NCBI RefSeq assembly: GCF_042678385.1
Contig: NZ_JBHUDY010000001.1
Span: forward strand, 620,001 to 684,000
Reading direction: 5' to 3'
DNA: 64,000 nucleotides
DNA from: Sphingomonas_B tabacisoli
GTDB taxonomy: Bacteria; Pseudomonadota; Alphaproteobacteria; Sphingomonadales; Sphingomonadaceae
The notes beneath the pieces were generated by a model, which saw only the letters and a list, made by a program, of their open reading frames with translations, was not told the DNA's origin and searched no databases. A program made the translations under genes and the position numbers. Of this stretch, positions 45,037 through 52,860 are shown one piece after another (the first letter of the stretch is position 1; every line of letters starts with the position of its first letter).

Positions 45037-45898
45037 ATTCCGCTGCCAGAGGCAGGCCGCTGTCGAGCGCCGCGGCGCCGAGATCGGCGATCAGTTCCCG
45101 CACAAACCCTTGGCTGAAGGCGAGTTTTTCGGGGTCGCACTGGTCGAGCGAGGCATTGAGATACAGCGCGCGATCCAGCTCTACCTGAACGGCGTGCACG
45201 CCTTTCGCCGGGGCGCCGTGCCGTTCGACGACATGGCCGCCGGCGTAAGGACTGTTTTCCCGCCAGCTCAGCCCGAAGCGAGCACAGGTCGCGCCGATTC
45301 GCGCAGTGATCCAGGGTGCCGCGCTATGACCGAACCGGTTGCCGATAACGACCTGCGGCGAGTCCGCTTCGCCGGTCCGGCCCAGCGGCGGCATCGAATG
45401 GAGATCGACCAGAATCGCCACGCCGTAGTTCCGCGCCACGTCGTTGAGCTGTGCCGCCAACATGGCGTGATAGGGGCGGTGATGCTCGGAGATTCGCTGC
45501 TCGACTTCGCGCAGGGACAGGCGTCCGCGCCAGATTTCACCGACACCGGTCAGCCGGCGCGGGATCAGGCCAAGGCCGCTGCGCACCTTCGGCGTCATCA
45601 TCAGCCGCGACGCGACCGCGCCTTCGACGAGGCCGGGGTCGATCTCCGCTTCATGCCGGTTGAGGTCGATCCAGGCGCGCGGCGCGAGGGCAATCACCGT
45701 CGGCGCGCCGGCATCCGCGGCGACGGCATCCACGAACCGGTCCTCCAGCGCGATCAGCCTTTCGGCCGGCGGCCGCAGCTTCGCGCGATGCTCGGGCGTG
45801 TAGAGCCGGCCGGCATGCGGCACCGACAGGATGACCGGGCCGCCAAGATCGGCGCCGGTCAATTCGAAGGCGGGATTCGGAAGCGCCATCGCCGTCAT
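45035..45898 (-). CDS. N-formylglutamate amidohydrolase
   Basis: A 287-residue zinc enzyme of the FGase family, which releases glutamate and formate from N-formylglutamate in the last step of one histidine-degradation route. Signature segments are GPVILSVPHAGRLYTPEH near the N terminus, IALAPRAWIDLNRHEAEIDP, and ILVDLHSMPPLG with the metal-site Asp/His. No other hut genes are nearby, so the substrate may differ. The gene is divergent from the CpdR-like receiver, as in other alphaproteobacteria. Confidence 0.9.
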   Translation of the reverse strand: MTAMALPNPAFELTGADLGGPVILSVPHAGRLYTPEHRAKLRPPAERLIALEDRFVDAVAADAGAPTVIALAPRAWIDLNRHEAEIDPGLVEGAVASRLMMTPKVRSGLGLIPRRLTGVGEIWRGRLSLREVEQRISEHHRPYHAMLAAQLNDVARNYGVAILVDLHSMPPLGRTGEADSPQVVIGNRFGHSAAPWITARIGATCARFGLSWRENSPYAGGHVVERHGAPAKGVHAVQVELDRALYLNASLDQCDPEKLAFSQGFVRELIADLGAAALDSGLPLAAE

Positions 45899-46025
45899 TG
45901 CTAGGGACGGCGTCGCACGGCGGCAACGTTTTGGCGCAGCGCCTAGAAAAAATTAATCATCTCGCGCATAACTCGCACCGCGGATTGCTTCTCGTGCGTT
46001 GGGAAGCGGCGCGATGAGGCTGTCA

Positions 46026-46403
46026 ATGATCCGAATTCTGCTGGCCGAAGACGATACGGCGATGCGCCAGTACCTGGAGCGCGCGCTGGAGCGGGCCGGC
46101 TATTCGGTGACGTCTGTCGATCGCGGCACGGCGGCGCTGCCGCTGATCGAGCAGGAACGATTCGACCTGCTGCTGACCGACATCGTGATGCCGGAAATGG
46201 ACGGCATCGAGCTTGCCCAGCGCGCCGGCGCGATTGCGCCGGACATGCGCGTGATGTTCATCACCGGCTTTGCGGCGGTGACGCTGAAGGCGGGGAAGGC
46301 CGTGCCGCAAGCCAAGGTTCTCTCCAAGCCGTTCCACCTGCGCGACCTGGTGCTGGAAGTGGACCGGCTGTTCGACATCGGCAGCGCCAGCGGCCTCAAC
46401 TGA
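46026..46403 (+). CDS. cpdR: Single-domain response regulator, CpdR-like
   Basis: A 125-residue stand-alone receiver beginning IRILLAEDDTAMRQYLERAL. It has acidic residues Asp9/Asp10, phosphorylation site Asp52 (LLTDIVMPEMDG), Thr80 (FITG) and Lys101 (LSKPFH), so all phosphorylation residues are present. The sequence and the neighbourhood next to an N-formylglutamate amidohydrolase match CpdR, which in Caulobacter primes ClpXP for cell-cycle proteolysis when unphosphorylated. I chose the ATG at 46026, preceded by GAGG; starts at 45999 and 46014 are possible. Confidence 0.83.
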   Translation: MIRILLAEDDTAMRQYLERALERAGYSVTSVDRGTAALPLIEQERFDLLLTDIVMPEMDGIELAQRAGAIAPDMRVMFITGFAAVTLKAGKAVPQAKVLSKPFHLRDLVLEVDRLFDIGSASGLN

Positions 46404-46447
46404 CGGCTTGCAAGCCCTGGGCGGCTCCGTTACAGGCCGCCCTCCGT

Positions 46448-46522
46448 GGGCGCGTAGCTCAGTGGTAGAGCACTGTGTTGACATCGCAGGGGTCGCAAGT
46501 TCAATCCTTGCCGCGCCCACCA
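46448..46522 (+). tRNA. tRNA-Val (GAC)
   Basis: A complete 75-nt tRNA: acceptor GGGCGCG/CGCGCCC, D-arm GCTC...GAGC, anticodon arm CTGTG-TTGACAT-CGCAG with anticodon GAC (Val), T-arm GCAAG-TTCAATC-CTTGC and encoded CCA. Confidence 0.97.
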
Positions 46523-46824
46523 CTATCCTTCTGAGAAGGCGCTAGAAATCTGATCGGGTAGAATATACCCGATCAGATTTCCGGTGGCGATCCCGGTGAA
46601 CCGTGGCGTAACTCCGGTGTAAATCGCTGTTTTAACGCGAATTCCGTCTTGAGATGACAGGCCGCTAAATGCGTGCGCTGCCTTTCCGGCGCGGGTGCTG
46701 GAGCAGATTGGCGTCAGCTGGTCTCAGCTTCGGTTCGGCCGAGGCTGTCACCGGGGGGAAAATCGTTCCCTATCGGGGGGAAACCGCTCGCCGCACCCTC
46801 AAGAAAACCTAATATTTTCAAGGG
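46523..46824. other. Spacer between tRNA-Val and tRNA-Glu
   Basis: About 300 bases without a gene I can support. It begins with a long palindrome (46545-46581). A 71-codon frame runs from 46673 to 46888 but overlaps tRNA-Glu and has no ribosome site. There is no recognisable integrase fragment or attachment-site repeat of either tRNA end. Confidence 0.5.
46545..46581. repeat. 16-bp perfect palindrome after tRNA-Val
   Basis: GAAATCTGATCGGGTA (46545-46560) and TACCCGATCAGATTTC (46566-46581) are exact inverted repeats around the loop GAATA. It starts 23 nt after the tRNA CCA. It may be the tRNA-Val terminator, though no long T-run follows, or a protein-binding site. Confidence 0.85.
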
Positions 46825-46899
46825 TGGTGACCCCTACGGGAATCGAACCCGTGTTTCAGCCGTGAAAGGGCCGCGTCCTAACCGCTAGACGAAGGGGCC
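46825..46899 (-). tRNA. tRNA-Glu (TTC)
   Basis: On the minus strand the 75-nt sequence has acceptor GGCCCCT/AGGGGTC, D-arm GTCT...GGAC, anticodon arm CGGCC-CTTTCAC-GGCTG with anticodon TTC (Glu), T-arm ACGGG-TTCGATT-CCCGT and encoded CCA. Confidence 0.97.
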
Positions 46900-46987
46900 A
46901 TAAAGCGTGGTCCGCGCGCCCTATTGAATCAGGGCGTGCCGGTCAAGCGGATCGGCGGCGGCCGCTGGATAGTCCGGCTGGTAGTCT

Positions 46988-48772
46988 TCAACCGCACCAG
47001 GCGGCGTCGTCGAGATGGAGCTCGGCCTTGGGCGTGCTGCCCCAGTCGTCGAGCTTGGGGCGGCCGGCGACCCAGAGCTTGCGGTCCTTCGGTGCACCGA
47101 GCAGCGCTTGCCCAAGCTCGCCATCGGCGGCGCGGAAGGCGACCGCCTTGAGGCTCGCGCCATCGTCGCCCGAAAGGATCGCGCGGACATGGCCGTTGCC
47201 GACGACATCAGCCTTGATAACGCGCACCGGTCCGGCGGCGATGCGCGGGGCGGCCCAGCCGACGCCGTAAGGACCAGCCTGCTCCAACGAGTCGACAAGC
47301 TCCGGGGTCAGTCCGCGTGGGCTGAGCGAGGCGTCGAGCTGCAGCGCGCGCTGCGACGCGGCTCGCGCAACATCCTCGGCGAGCCGCTCTTCGAGAAAAG
47401 CGCGGAATGCGTCTATGCGGTCGGCGGCGACGGTGAGGCCGGCCGCCATCGCATGGCCGCCGCCCGCGATCAGCAGGCCGGCATCCTTTGCGGCCAGCAC
47501 CGCTGCGCCGAGATCGACGCCGGCGATCGACCGGCCGGAGCCTTTGCCCGTGCCGGTCTCGTCGATGGCGATCACGATCGCCGGTCGGCCGAGCTTTTCC
47601 TTCAGTCGGCCGGCGACGATGCCGATGACGCCTGGGTGCCAGCCATGGCCAGCGGCGATGTGCACGGCAGGCTCGCTGGCCGTTTGACACGCTGCTTCGG
47701 CCGCTTGCTGGACTTCGGCCTCGATTGCGCGGCGTTCTTCATTCAGCCGGTCGAGCTCGGCGGCGATTTCCCGCGCCTCGGCCGCGTCCTCGGTGGTGAG
47801 CAGGCGCACCCCGAGGTCGGACTTCCCGACGCGGCCGCCGGCGTTGATCCGCGGGCCGAAGGCGAAGCCGAGATCGTGGCAGAGCGGCGCGCGGGTCAGT
47901 CGAGCAGCTTCAGCCAGCGCAGCCAGGCCGATATTGCGGCGGCCGGCCATGACCTTCAGGCCCTGGGCGACGAATGCGCGGTTGAGGCCGCGGAGCTGCG
48001 CGACGTCGGCGACCGTGCCCAGCGCAACCAGGTCCAGCAGATCGATCAGTTTCGGTTCGGGGCGATCGGCGAAGAAGCTCCGGCTGCGCAGCTCGCGCAG
48101 CAGTGCGGCGCCGAGCAGAAATGCAACGCCCACTGCGGCAAGATGGCCGTGCGTTGCGCCTTCGCCTTCGTCGAGGCGATTGGGGTTCACCAACGCATAG
48201 GCCGCCGGCAGCTCGGCGGCGCATTTGTGGTGGTCGACGACGATCACCTCGGCGCCCGCGGCGCGCGCCATGTCGAGCGCCTCGAATGCCTGGGCACCGC
48301 AATCGACCGTGACGATCAGCCGCGTGCCGCCGCCGGCGATCCGCACCAGCGCTTCGCCCGACGGGCCGTAGCCTTCCATCAGTCGGTCGGGGATGTAGGC
48401 GGCCGGGCGAAGGCCGAGCTGGCGGAGCAGGCGGATCAGCAGCGCTGCCGAGGTTGCGCCGTCGACATCATAGTCGCCGAAGATGGTGACCGGTTCGCCC
48501 GCCTGCACGGCGTCGGCGACACGGGCGGCGGCCTTGTCCATGTCGCGGAAGATCGATGGATCGGGCATGAAGCCACGGATTGTTGGCGCGCGGTGGGCCT
48601 CAATCGCGTCGCGGGCGCAGCCGCGGGTGAGGAGCAGGCGCGTCACCAGATCGTCGGGCGCGAACCCGGCGTCGAGCCCGTCCGCCGGCAGCCCGCGCCA
48701 ATGCCAGGGCTGGCCCAACATGGAGCGCTTCACGCCCAGCGCCAGCCGCGGCTCGGAAGTGATGAAGTTCAT
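46988..48772 (-). CDS. recJ: Single-stranded-DNA exonuclease RecJ
   Basis: RecJ is a 5'-3' exonuclease for single-stranded DNA used in recombination and repair. The 594-residue protein contains the DHH phosphoesterase core: FGDYDVDGATSAALL (about residues 92-106), VDCGAQAFEAL, the DHH signature VIVVDHHKCAAELP, the DHHA1 segment GGGHAMAAGLTV and a C-terminal OB-like region. I use the ATG at 48772 (MNFITSEPRLAL) rather than the upstream frame opening. It is monocistronic, downstream of tRNA-Glu on the same strand. Confidence 0.95.
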   Translation of the reverse strand: MNFITSEPRLALGVKRSMLGQPWHWRGLPADGLDAGFAPDDLVTRLLLTRGCARDAIEAHRAPTIRGFMPDPSIFRDMDKAAARVADAVQAGEPVTIFGDYDVDGATSAALLIRLLRQLGLRPAAYIPDRLMEGYGPSGEALVRIAGGGTRLIVTVDCGAQAFEALDMARAAGAEVIVVDHHKCAAELPAAYALVNPNRLDEGEGATHGHLAAVGVAFLLGAALLRELRSRSFFADRPEPKLIDLLDLVALGTVADVAQLRGLNRAFVAQGLKVMAGRRNIGLAALAEAARLTRAPLCHDLGFAFGPRINAGGRVGKSDLGVRLLTTEDAAEAREIAAELDRLNEERRAIEAEVQQAAEAACQTASEPAVHIAAGHGWHPGVIGIVAGRLKEKLGRPAIVIAIDETGTGKGSGRSIAGVDLGAAVLAAKDAGLLIAGGGHAMAAGLTVAADRIDAFRAFLEERLAEDVARAASQRALQLDASLSPRGLTPELVDSLEQAGPYGVGWAAPRIAAGPVRVIKADVVGNGHVRAILSGDDGASLKAVAFRAADGELGQALLGAPKDRKLWVAGRPKLDDWGSTPKAELHLDDAAWCG

Positions 48773-49181
48773 GCCCGCTCTTCTCCGGCCCAAGCTTTGA
48801 ATCACCTGGAGTCCGAGGACAAGGGCGAACGCTTCTTCACCCACAGCTTCGTGAGTTCAGGAATCTCGCTGACGCATATCAAAGCGACCGGAACGCCATC
48901 TTGCCCCGTTCGGTTGAGTGTCCGCTGAACGGCAGGAAACCGGCCGATTCCGGTTTACATCATCGATCTGCCGAATCTAGCACGCGGGGCTTGCTTTCAA
49001 GTGAGGCGGGGCCGAACGACCGTTTGAGCAGCAGGGTCGCACCGCCATTTGCCAACGAGGCGTAACCGGGCGGCAGCTTAAGCAATCATTAGCCATCAAA
49101 GCCCCGAGAATGGCGCAAAATCTGTCTTGCGTGCCGTGATCCGTCCCGTTTAGCTTCCGCGTACGAACAGGGGGCAAAATC
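48773..49181. other. Spacer between recJ and the secreted-protein operon
   Basis: About 409 bases. I see no supported gene. It must hold the recJ promoter and that of the divergent operon at 49182. A run near 48930-48955, ACCGGCCGATTCCGGT, is a small imperfect dyad. The last 40 bases before 49182 include GAACAGGGGGCAAAATC, with a ribosome site. Confidence 0.5.
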
Positions 49182-49916
49182 ATGAAATCATTGTGCGCGC
49201 TGGCGTTCGCCTGCGCTTTTGTTGCGGCCGCTCCGGCGCTGGCTCAGGAAAAGGCGGCGACCAAACCGGGTTTTGCGCTACCGGCCGGAAAGCCGATCCG
49301 CATCCTGGTGTTTCGCCCGGACGTGAAGGTCGGATCCCAATCGGCGGGGGGCGTGGTCACCAACAATGCCGAATGGACGAGCAGCGCCCGCAAGTTTCTC
49401 GCGGACGCGTTGGTGGCGGCGAAGCCGGGCGGGGCAAGCGATGTCGTGTTCATGCCTGAACTGGAAGGCGAGAACGCTGTGCTTCTCTCCGAGTATCGGG
49501 CGCTGTTTCGCGGCGTCGCCGATACTGTGCTTCAGCATCGGCTATTCAAGGGCAATCGTCTGCCCAGCAAGGTGACCGGGTTCGAGTTTACGCTGGGCCC
49601 CGACGTGTCGCGACTCGCCGCGCTCGGCGGAGGCGATTACGGCCTCTTCATTACCACGAACGATGCATATGGCTCGGCTGGCCGCAAGATGCTGCAGCTC
49701 TTCGCAGCCGGTATTGCAGGGGTGGGCGTGAGTTCCGGCGTCCATACCGGTTATGCCGGTCTCGTCGATCTGAAGACCGGCGATCTGGTCTGGATGAACG
49801 CCGATTTCAAAATGGGCGGAGACGTCCGTGATGCCGAAGGCGCCGCGAGGCGCGTTTCACAGTTGATCGAGGACTTCCCGCAGCCCGGAGGTGCGGCGGC
49901 GGCGGGAGGTCAGTGA
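49182..49916 (+). CDS. Hypothetical secreted protein, first gene of the M48 operon
   Basis: A 244-residue protein with a signal peptide (residues 1-21, ending PALAQ). The mature part has a KPIRILVFRPDVKVGSQ strand, a helical middle and a C-terminal GYAGLVDLKTGDLVWMNADF segment. This fold order recalls envelope assembly proteins of the CsgG/GNA1162 kind, but I cannot confirm it. A Gly/Ala tail ends it. Its stop overlaps the M48 peptidase start by 4 nt, so both are made together and probably act in the periplasm. Confidence 0.72.
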   Translation: MKSLCALAFACAFVAAAPALAQEKAATKPGFALPAGKPIRILVFRPDVKVGSQSAGGVVTNNAEWTSSARKFLADALVAAKPGGASDVVFMPELEGENAVLLSEYRALFRGVADTVLQHRLFKGNRLPSKVTGFEFTLGPDVSRLAALGGGDYGLFITTNDAYGSAGRKMLQLFAAGIAGVGVSSGVHTGYAGLVDLKTGDLVWMNADFKMGGDVRDAEGAARRVSQLIEDFPQPGGAAAAGGQ

Positions 49917-51091
49917 TGCGCGCTCGCCTGTTGGCGGCAATGTTGTGCGGCCTCGCTGTGCCCTCGCCGTCCGCCGGCAAGGAGTCTCAGCCCATCGGAT
50001 CGCCCGCCGCGGCCGATTACAAGCCGGTTGGTACGGACGAACAGGGGCTGTGGCTGCAGTTCGAGGAGCTGGAACGACAAATCAAAACGTCAAAGCTGTT
50101 GGTGAAAGACACCAACGCAAATGCGTATGTCCGTCACATTCTGTGCCGAATTGTCGGTGACGAAAATTGCGCCCGGGTCAGACTCTACATCGTTCGCAAT
50201 CCCATTCCGAATGCCAGTATGGCGCCAAACGGCTTTATGGTTATCCACACCGGAATGTTGTTGCGCGTTCAGGATGAGGCCGAACTCGCCGCAGTCATTG
50301 GTCACGAATTTGGCCATTTCGAACGTCGCCATAGCTTGGCCCGACTGAAGAGCCTCCGGAATACAGCCAGCTGGGTCAACTGGATAACGGTTCTTGCCAT
50401 AGGAGCTGGATCGTCCGTGAACGTCGGGCCGACCCTATGGGCAAGCCACTTCAGCTATCAACGTGATCACGAGCGCGAGGCAGACCTGGACGGACTGGCT
50501 CTGATCGGGCGGGCCGGATATCGGACGGCCTGCGCCAGCGAAGTGTGGGCGCACATGCGGGAAGAAGAAGACGCAAGGGCTGCGGCATTGGGTGTCCGTA
50601 CGACCAAGGACGCCTATCGCGGCCCATTCTCAACGCACCCGATGGACGTCGAGCGCATGACATATCTGAAGGCGGCCGCAGATAAGGTCGGGGCCGATAA
50701 CAGTTATGTCGGGACAAGTGAGCTTCGCGTAGCTCTGTCGAATATATGGCCGATGCTAATCGAGGATCAGATCAAGCTGAACGATTTCGGTACGAGCGAA
50801 TTCCTGCTTAAAAACCTCGCGCATGACAATTGGTCAGGCCAACTCCTCTACGCGCGCGGAGAGCTTTACAGATTTCGGGGGAAGGCGGGCGACTTTGAGC
50901 AAGCAGCCGCCTTCTATCGCGAGGCGACCGCAAAAGCCGACGCCCCGGCCGGTGCATGGCGCGGGCTGGGGCTGGCACTTGCCCGAACCGGAGACGCGGT
51001 GGGGGCCAAGACGGCCATCGACGAATATCTGAAACATAACCCGGACGCATCCGACAAGGCGATGCTTTCGATGATTGGGGGATCGCGATGA
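49913..51091 (+). CDS. Secreted M48 family metallopeptidase with TPR-like tail
   Basis: A 392-residue peptidase with a signal peptide (about residues 1-20). The zinc motif HEFGH is at 130-134 in AVIGHEFGHFERRHS, and the third ligand is expected in DHEREADLDGLALIG. Helices around 145-170 could contact the membrane. The C-terminal part (about 290-392) looks like TPR repeats (GELYRFRGKAGDFEQAAAFY and LGLALARTGDAVGAKTAID). It resembles BepA/Oma1-type periplasmic quality-control proteases in plan. It overlaps the genes on both sides by 4 nt. Confidence 0.88.
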   Translation: MMRARLLAAMLCGLAVPSPSAGKESQPIGSPAAADYKPVGTDEQGLWLQFEELERQIKTSKLLVKDTNANAYVRHILCRIVGDENCARVRLYIVRNPIPNASMAPNGFMVIHTGMLLRVQDEAELAAVIGHEFGHFERRHSLARLKSLRNTASWVNWITVLAIGAGSSVNVGPTLWASHFSYQRDHEREADLDGLALIGRAGYRTACASEVWAHMREEEDARAAALGVRTTKDAYRGPFSTHPMDVERMTYLKAAADKVGADNSYVGTSELRVALSNIWPMLIEDQIKLNDFGTSEFLLKNLAHDNWSGQLLYARGELYRFRGKAGDFEQAAAFYREATAKADAPAGAWRGLGLALARTGDAVGAKTAIDEYLKHNPDASDKAMLSMIGGSR

Positions 51092-51681
51092 ACAAGCATG
51101 TGCTCGGTGTTGTGCTGGCCGCGTCCGTTGTGGCCGCGCCGCTCTACGCGAAATGGACGTTGATGCCGGCGACGGCGCGGGTCTCCGTGGCCAATAGCGC
51201 GATGACTGTCGTTCCAGGTCAGGGTTGGAACATGACTTCCGTCCGTCCGTCGAAAAAGGGCGAGACATGGAGCTTCGACGGGCCGATCCTTGATCAGGTC
51301 GAGTTTGTCGGAGGCGTCGCGAACGGCGAGCCGCTCGCCAAGGAGCGCGACAAGAAGCGGCAGCCTTTGCCGAAGTTCGGCAGCGCAATGTTGGCGCCGG
51401 ATGTCGCTCAGGCGTACGAGCAGACCCAGCGCATCCTGACCGGATCGCCCGATTTCGCGATCGATTCCATGGAGCCGGCCAGCTTCGCGGGACATCCGGG
51501 TTTCCGGTTCGCCTATCACTTCACCAAGCCCGACGAGGAGCTGACTCGGAAAGGCGAGGCGCGGGGAGCGATCGTCGGCGGCAAGCTTTACATGATCAGC
51601 TACACGGCGGCTGCGCTGCACTATTTCGACGCGCATCTCGCCAAGGCGCAGGCGATCATGGACAGCGCCAAGCTGAACTGA
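51088..51681 (+). CDS. Hypothetical secreted protein, third gene of the M48 operon
   Basis: A 197-residue protein with a signal peptide (residues 1-21, ending PLYAK). The mature region is about 175 residues of mixed strand and helix (VPGQGWNMTSVRPSKKGETW, HPGFRFAYHFTKPDEELTRK and GKLYMISYTAAALHYFDAHL). It has no Cys in the mature part. I do not recognise a family. Its start overlaps the peptidase stop, and it ends 2 bp from the convergent repressor gene. It may be a client or partner of the M48 protease. Confidence 0.7.
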   Translation: MNKHVLGVVLAASVVAAPLYAKWTLMPATARVSVANSAMTVVPGQGWNMTSVRPSKKGETWSFDGPILDQVEFVGGVANGEPLAKERDKKRQPLPKFGSAMLAPDVAQAYEQTQRILTGSPDFAIDSMEPASFAGHPGFRFAYHFTKPDEELTRKGEARGAIVGGKLYMISYTAAALHYFDAHLAKAQAIMDSAKLN

Positions 51682-51683
51682 GG

Positions 51684-52319
51684 TTATCGCAGCCGCCGTC
51701 CTGCCCAGACCACGCGGCCGATCACGTCCAAGCGGGAGAGGTCGAGGGTGGGCCAGCTTGTATAGGCGGGGTTGTCGCTCTTGACTGAGACCCGCCTGCG
51801 GGCGCGGTCGACGATCAGGCGTTTGACGTTGAGCGCGCCGTCGAGGCGGAGGACGTAGATGCCGTCGCGGACATTGGCGCCCGCATCGCTCAGATCGACG
51901 AGGATGTCGTCGCCGTCGGCGAGGGTGGGCGACATCGAATCGCCGGTTACCTGAATCACTGAAAGCTGGGCCGGATCGAGCTTCAGCCCGCGCAGCCAGC
52001 TCGGGTCGAAGCGCATGCGGGCGCGGGCGCGTTCGTCATGGGCGAAGGCGCCGTGGCCAGCCGAGGCCTGTACATCGAGGACGGAGACCGAGATCAGTTC
52101 CTCGCCTTCATCCTCGCGGCCGCCGAGCAGGGCTTCGCTGACGCCGAAATAGCGGGCGAGAGTGCGACGGTCTTCCTCGTCGAGTTTCTTTGGGACGCCG
52201 CGTTTGATGAACTGCTGAATATAAGCGGGGTTGCGATTGAGCAGGCGCGAGAGCGAGGCGTAATCCTCCCGCCTCTCCCGGATCAGTGCGTCGAGCGCAG
52301 CGCGGGCTTCGCCGTCCAT
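51684..52319 (-). CDS. S24-family (CI/LexA-like) transcriptional repressor
   Basis: A 211-residue repressor with an N-terminal HTH (about residues 15-66, ASLSRLLNRNPAYIQQFIKR) and a C-terminal S24 peptidase domain. The catalytic dyad is Ser128 in GDSMSPTL and Lys166 in LNVKRL. A candidate Ala87-Gly88 self-cleavage bond lies in VQASAGHGAF, as in phage repressors that respond to RecA. It faces three operator-like sites at 52335-52387 and a Cro-sized gene on the other strand. It is not the SOS LexA: the HTH is different and no GTTC-type box is seen. Confidence 0.88.
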   Translation of the reverse strand: MDGEARAALDALIRERREDYASLSRLLNRNPAYIQQFIKRGVPKKLDEEDRRTLARYFGVSEALLGGREDEGEELISVSVLDVQASAGHGAFAHDERARARMRFDPSWLRGLKLDPAQLSVIQVTGDSMSPTLADGDDILVDLSDAGANVRDGIYVLRLDGALNVKRLIVDRARRRVSVKSDNPAYTSWPTLDLSRLDVIGRVVWAGRRLR

Positions 52320-52334
52320 GCCAAATCCATAGCA

Positions 52335-52387
52335 TAGGAATTCTCCTAGACAAATAGGAAATTACCTATGAAATAGGAAAACTCCTA
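52335..52387. promoter_or_regulatory. Three phased repressor operators
   Basis: Three 14-bp dyads of one pattern lie in the 98-bp divergent spacer: TAGGAATTCTCCTA (52335-52348), TAGGAAATTACCTA (52355-52368) and TAGGAAAACTCCTA (52374-52387). The first and third have perfect TAGGA/TCCTA arms; the middle has one change. Spacing is 20 and 19 bp, two helical turns. This is the layout of a phage-lambda-type operator region. Binding by the S24 repressor is inferred. Confidence 0.75.
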
Positions 52388-52417
52388 TCGAGCTTGAGTC
52401 GGGGAGGGGAGTGGCGG

Positions 52418-52585
52418 ATGTTATGGAAAGTAGAGCGTTTTCTGAAAAGCAGCGGGATGTCGCCGACGGCGTTCGGGCGCCAGGTGGCGCGCGACCCGCG
52501 GCTGGTGCACGACATGCGGCGCGGGCGCGAGGTCGGCACGCGGCTGATGCAGCGCATCGAGTCGTTCATCGGAAGCAGCCGGTGA
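52418..52585 (+). CDS. Cro-sized HTH-like protein
   Basis: A 55-residue basic protein (MLWKVERFLKSSGMSPTAFG...) whose middle (SPTAFGRQVARDPRLVHDMR) looks like a minimal helix-turn-helix. The ATG at 52418 is preceded by GGGGAGGGGAG, a strong ribosome site. It lies directly downstream of the three operators and divergent from the S24 repressor, in the position of Cro. Its stop overlaps the next gene's GTG start. Repressor activity is inferred from size, motif and position. Confidence 0.7.
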   Translation: MLWKVERFLKSSGMSPTAFGRQVARDPRLVHDMRRGREVGTRLMQRIESFIGSSR

Positions 52586-52848
52586 GACGCGCTGATCCGC
52601 ATCGGGCGCTGATCCGCGTGCTGACCGCGCGCTATCCCGGCCTGCTGGTGCTCGCCAGCCGGTCGGAGCCCTGGGCGAGCGTGACGTTCACCGGGGCGCG
52701 GCACGAGCTGACGTGCCAAGGCGCGCCCGACCCGACCGGCATCGACGAAGCGGAGCTGGCGCTGCCGGGGCATATCGTCGCCGACGTGCAGGTGACGCGA
52801 TCCGGCGGGCGGATTTCGATCGAGGCGCTGACGATCGAGGCGGTCTGA
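52582..52848 (+). CDS. Hypothetical 88-residue protein
   Basis: The frame starts at a GTG (GTGA overlap with the preceding stop) and encodes RRADPHRALIRVLTARYPGL, then a beta-rich segment (VTFTGARHELTCQG, VADVQVTRSGGRISIEALTI). No signal, membrane segment or known family. It is the second gene of the operon running from the operator region into topoisomerase IB, 12 bp downstream. Confidence 0.68.
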   Translation: MRRADPHRALIRVLTARYPGLLVLASRSEPWASVTFTGARHELTCQGAPDPTGIDEAELALPGHIVADVQVTRSGGRISIEALTIEAV

Positions 52849-52860
52849 CCGGAACATGCT

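Noticed and set aside
46673..46888. A 71-codon frame in the tRNA-Val/tRNA-Glu spacer
   Set aside because: It runs into tRNA-Glu, lacks a Shine-Dalgarno and has no recognisable similarity.
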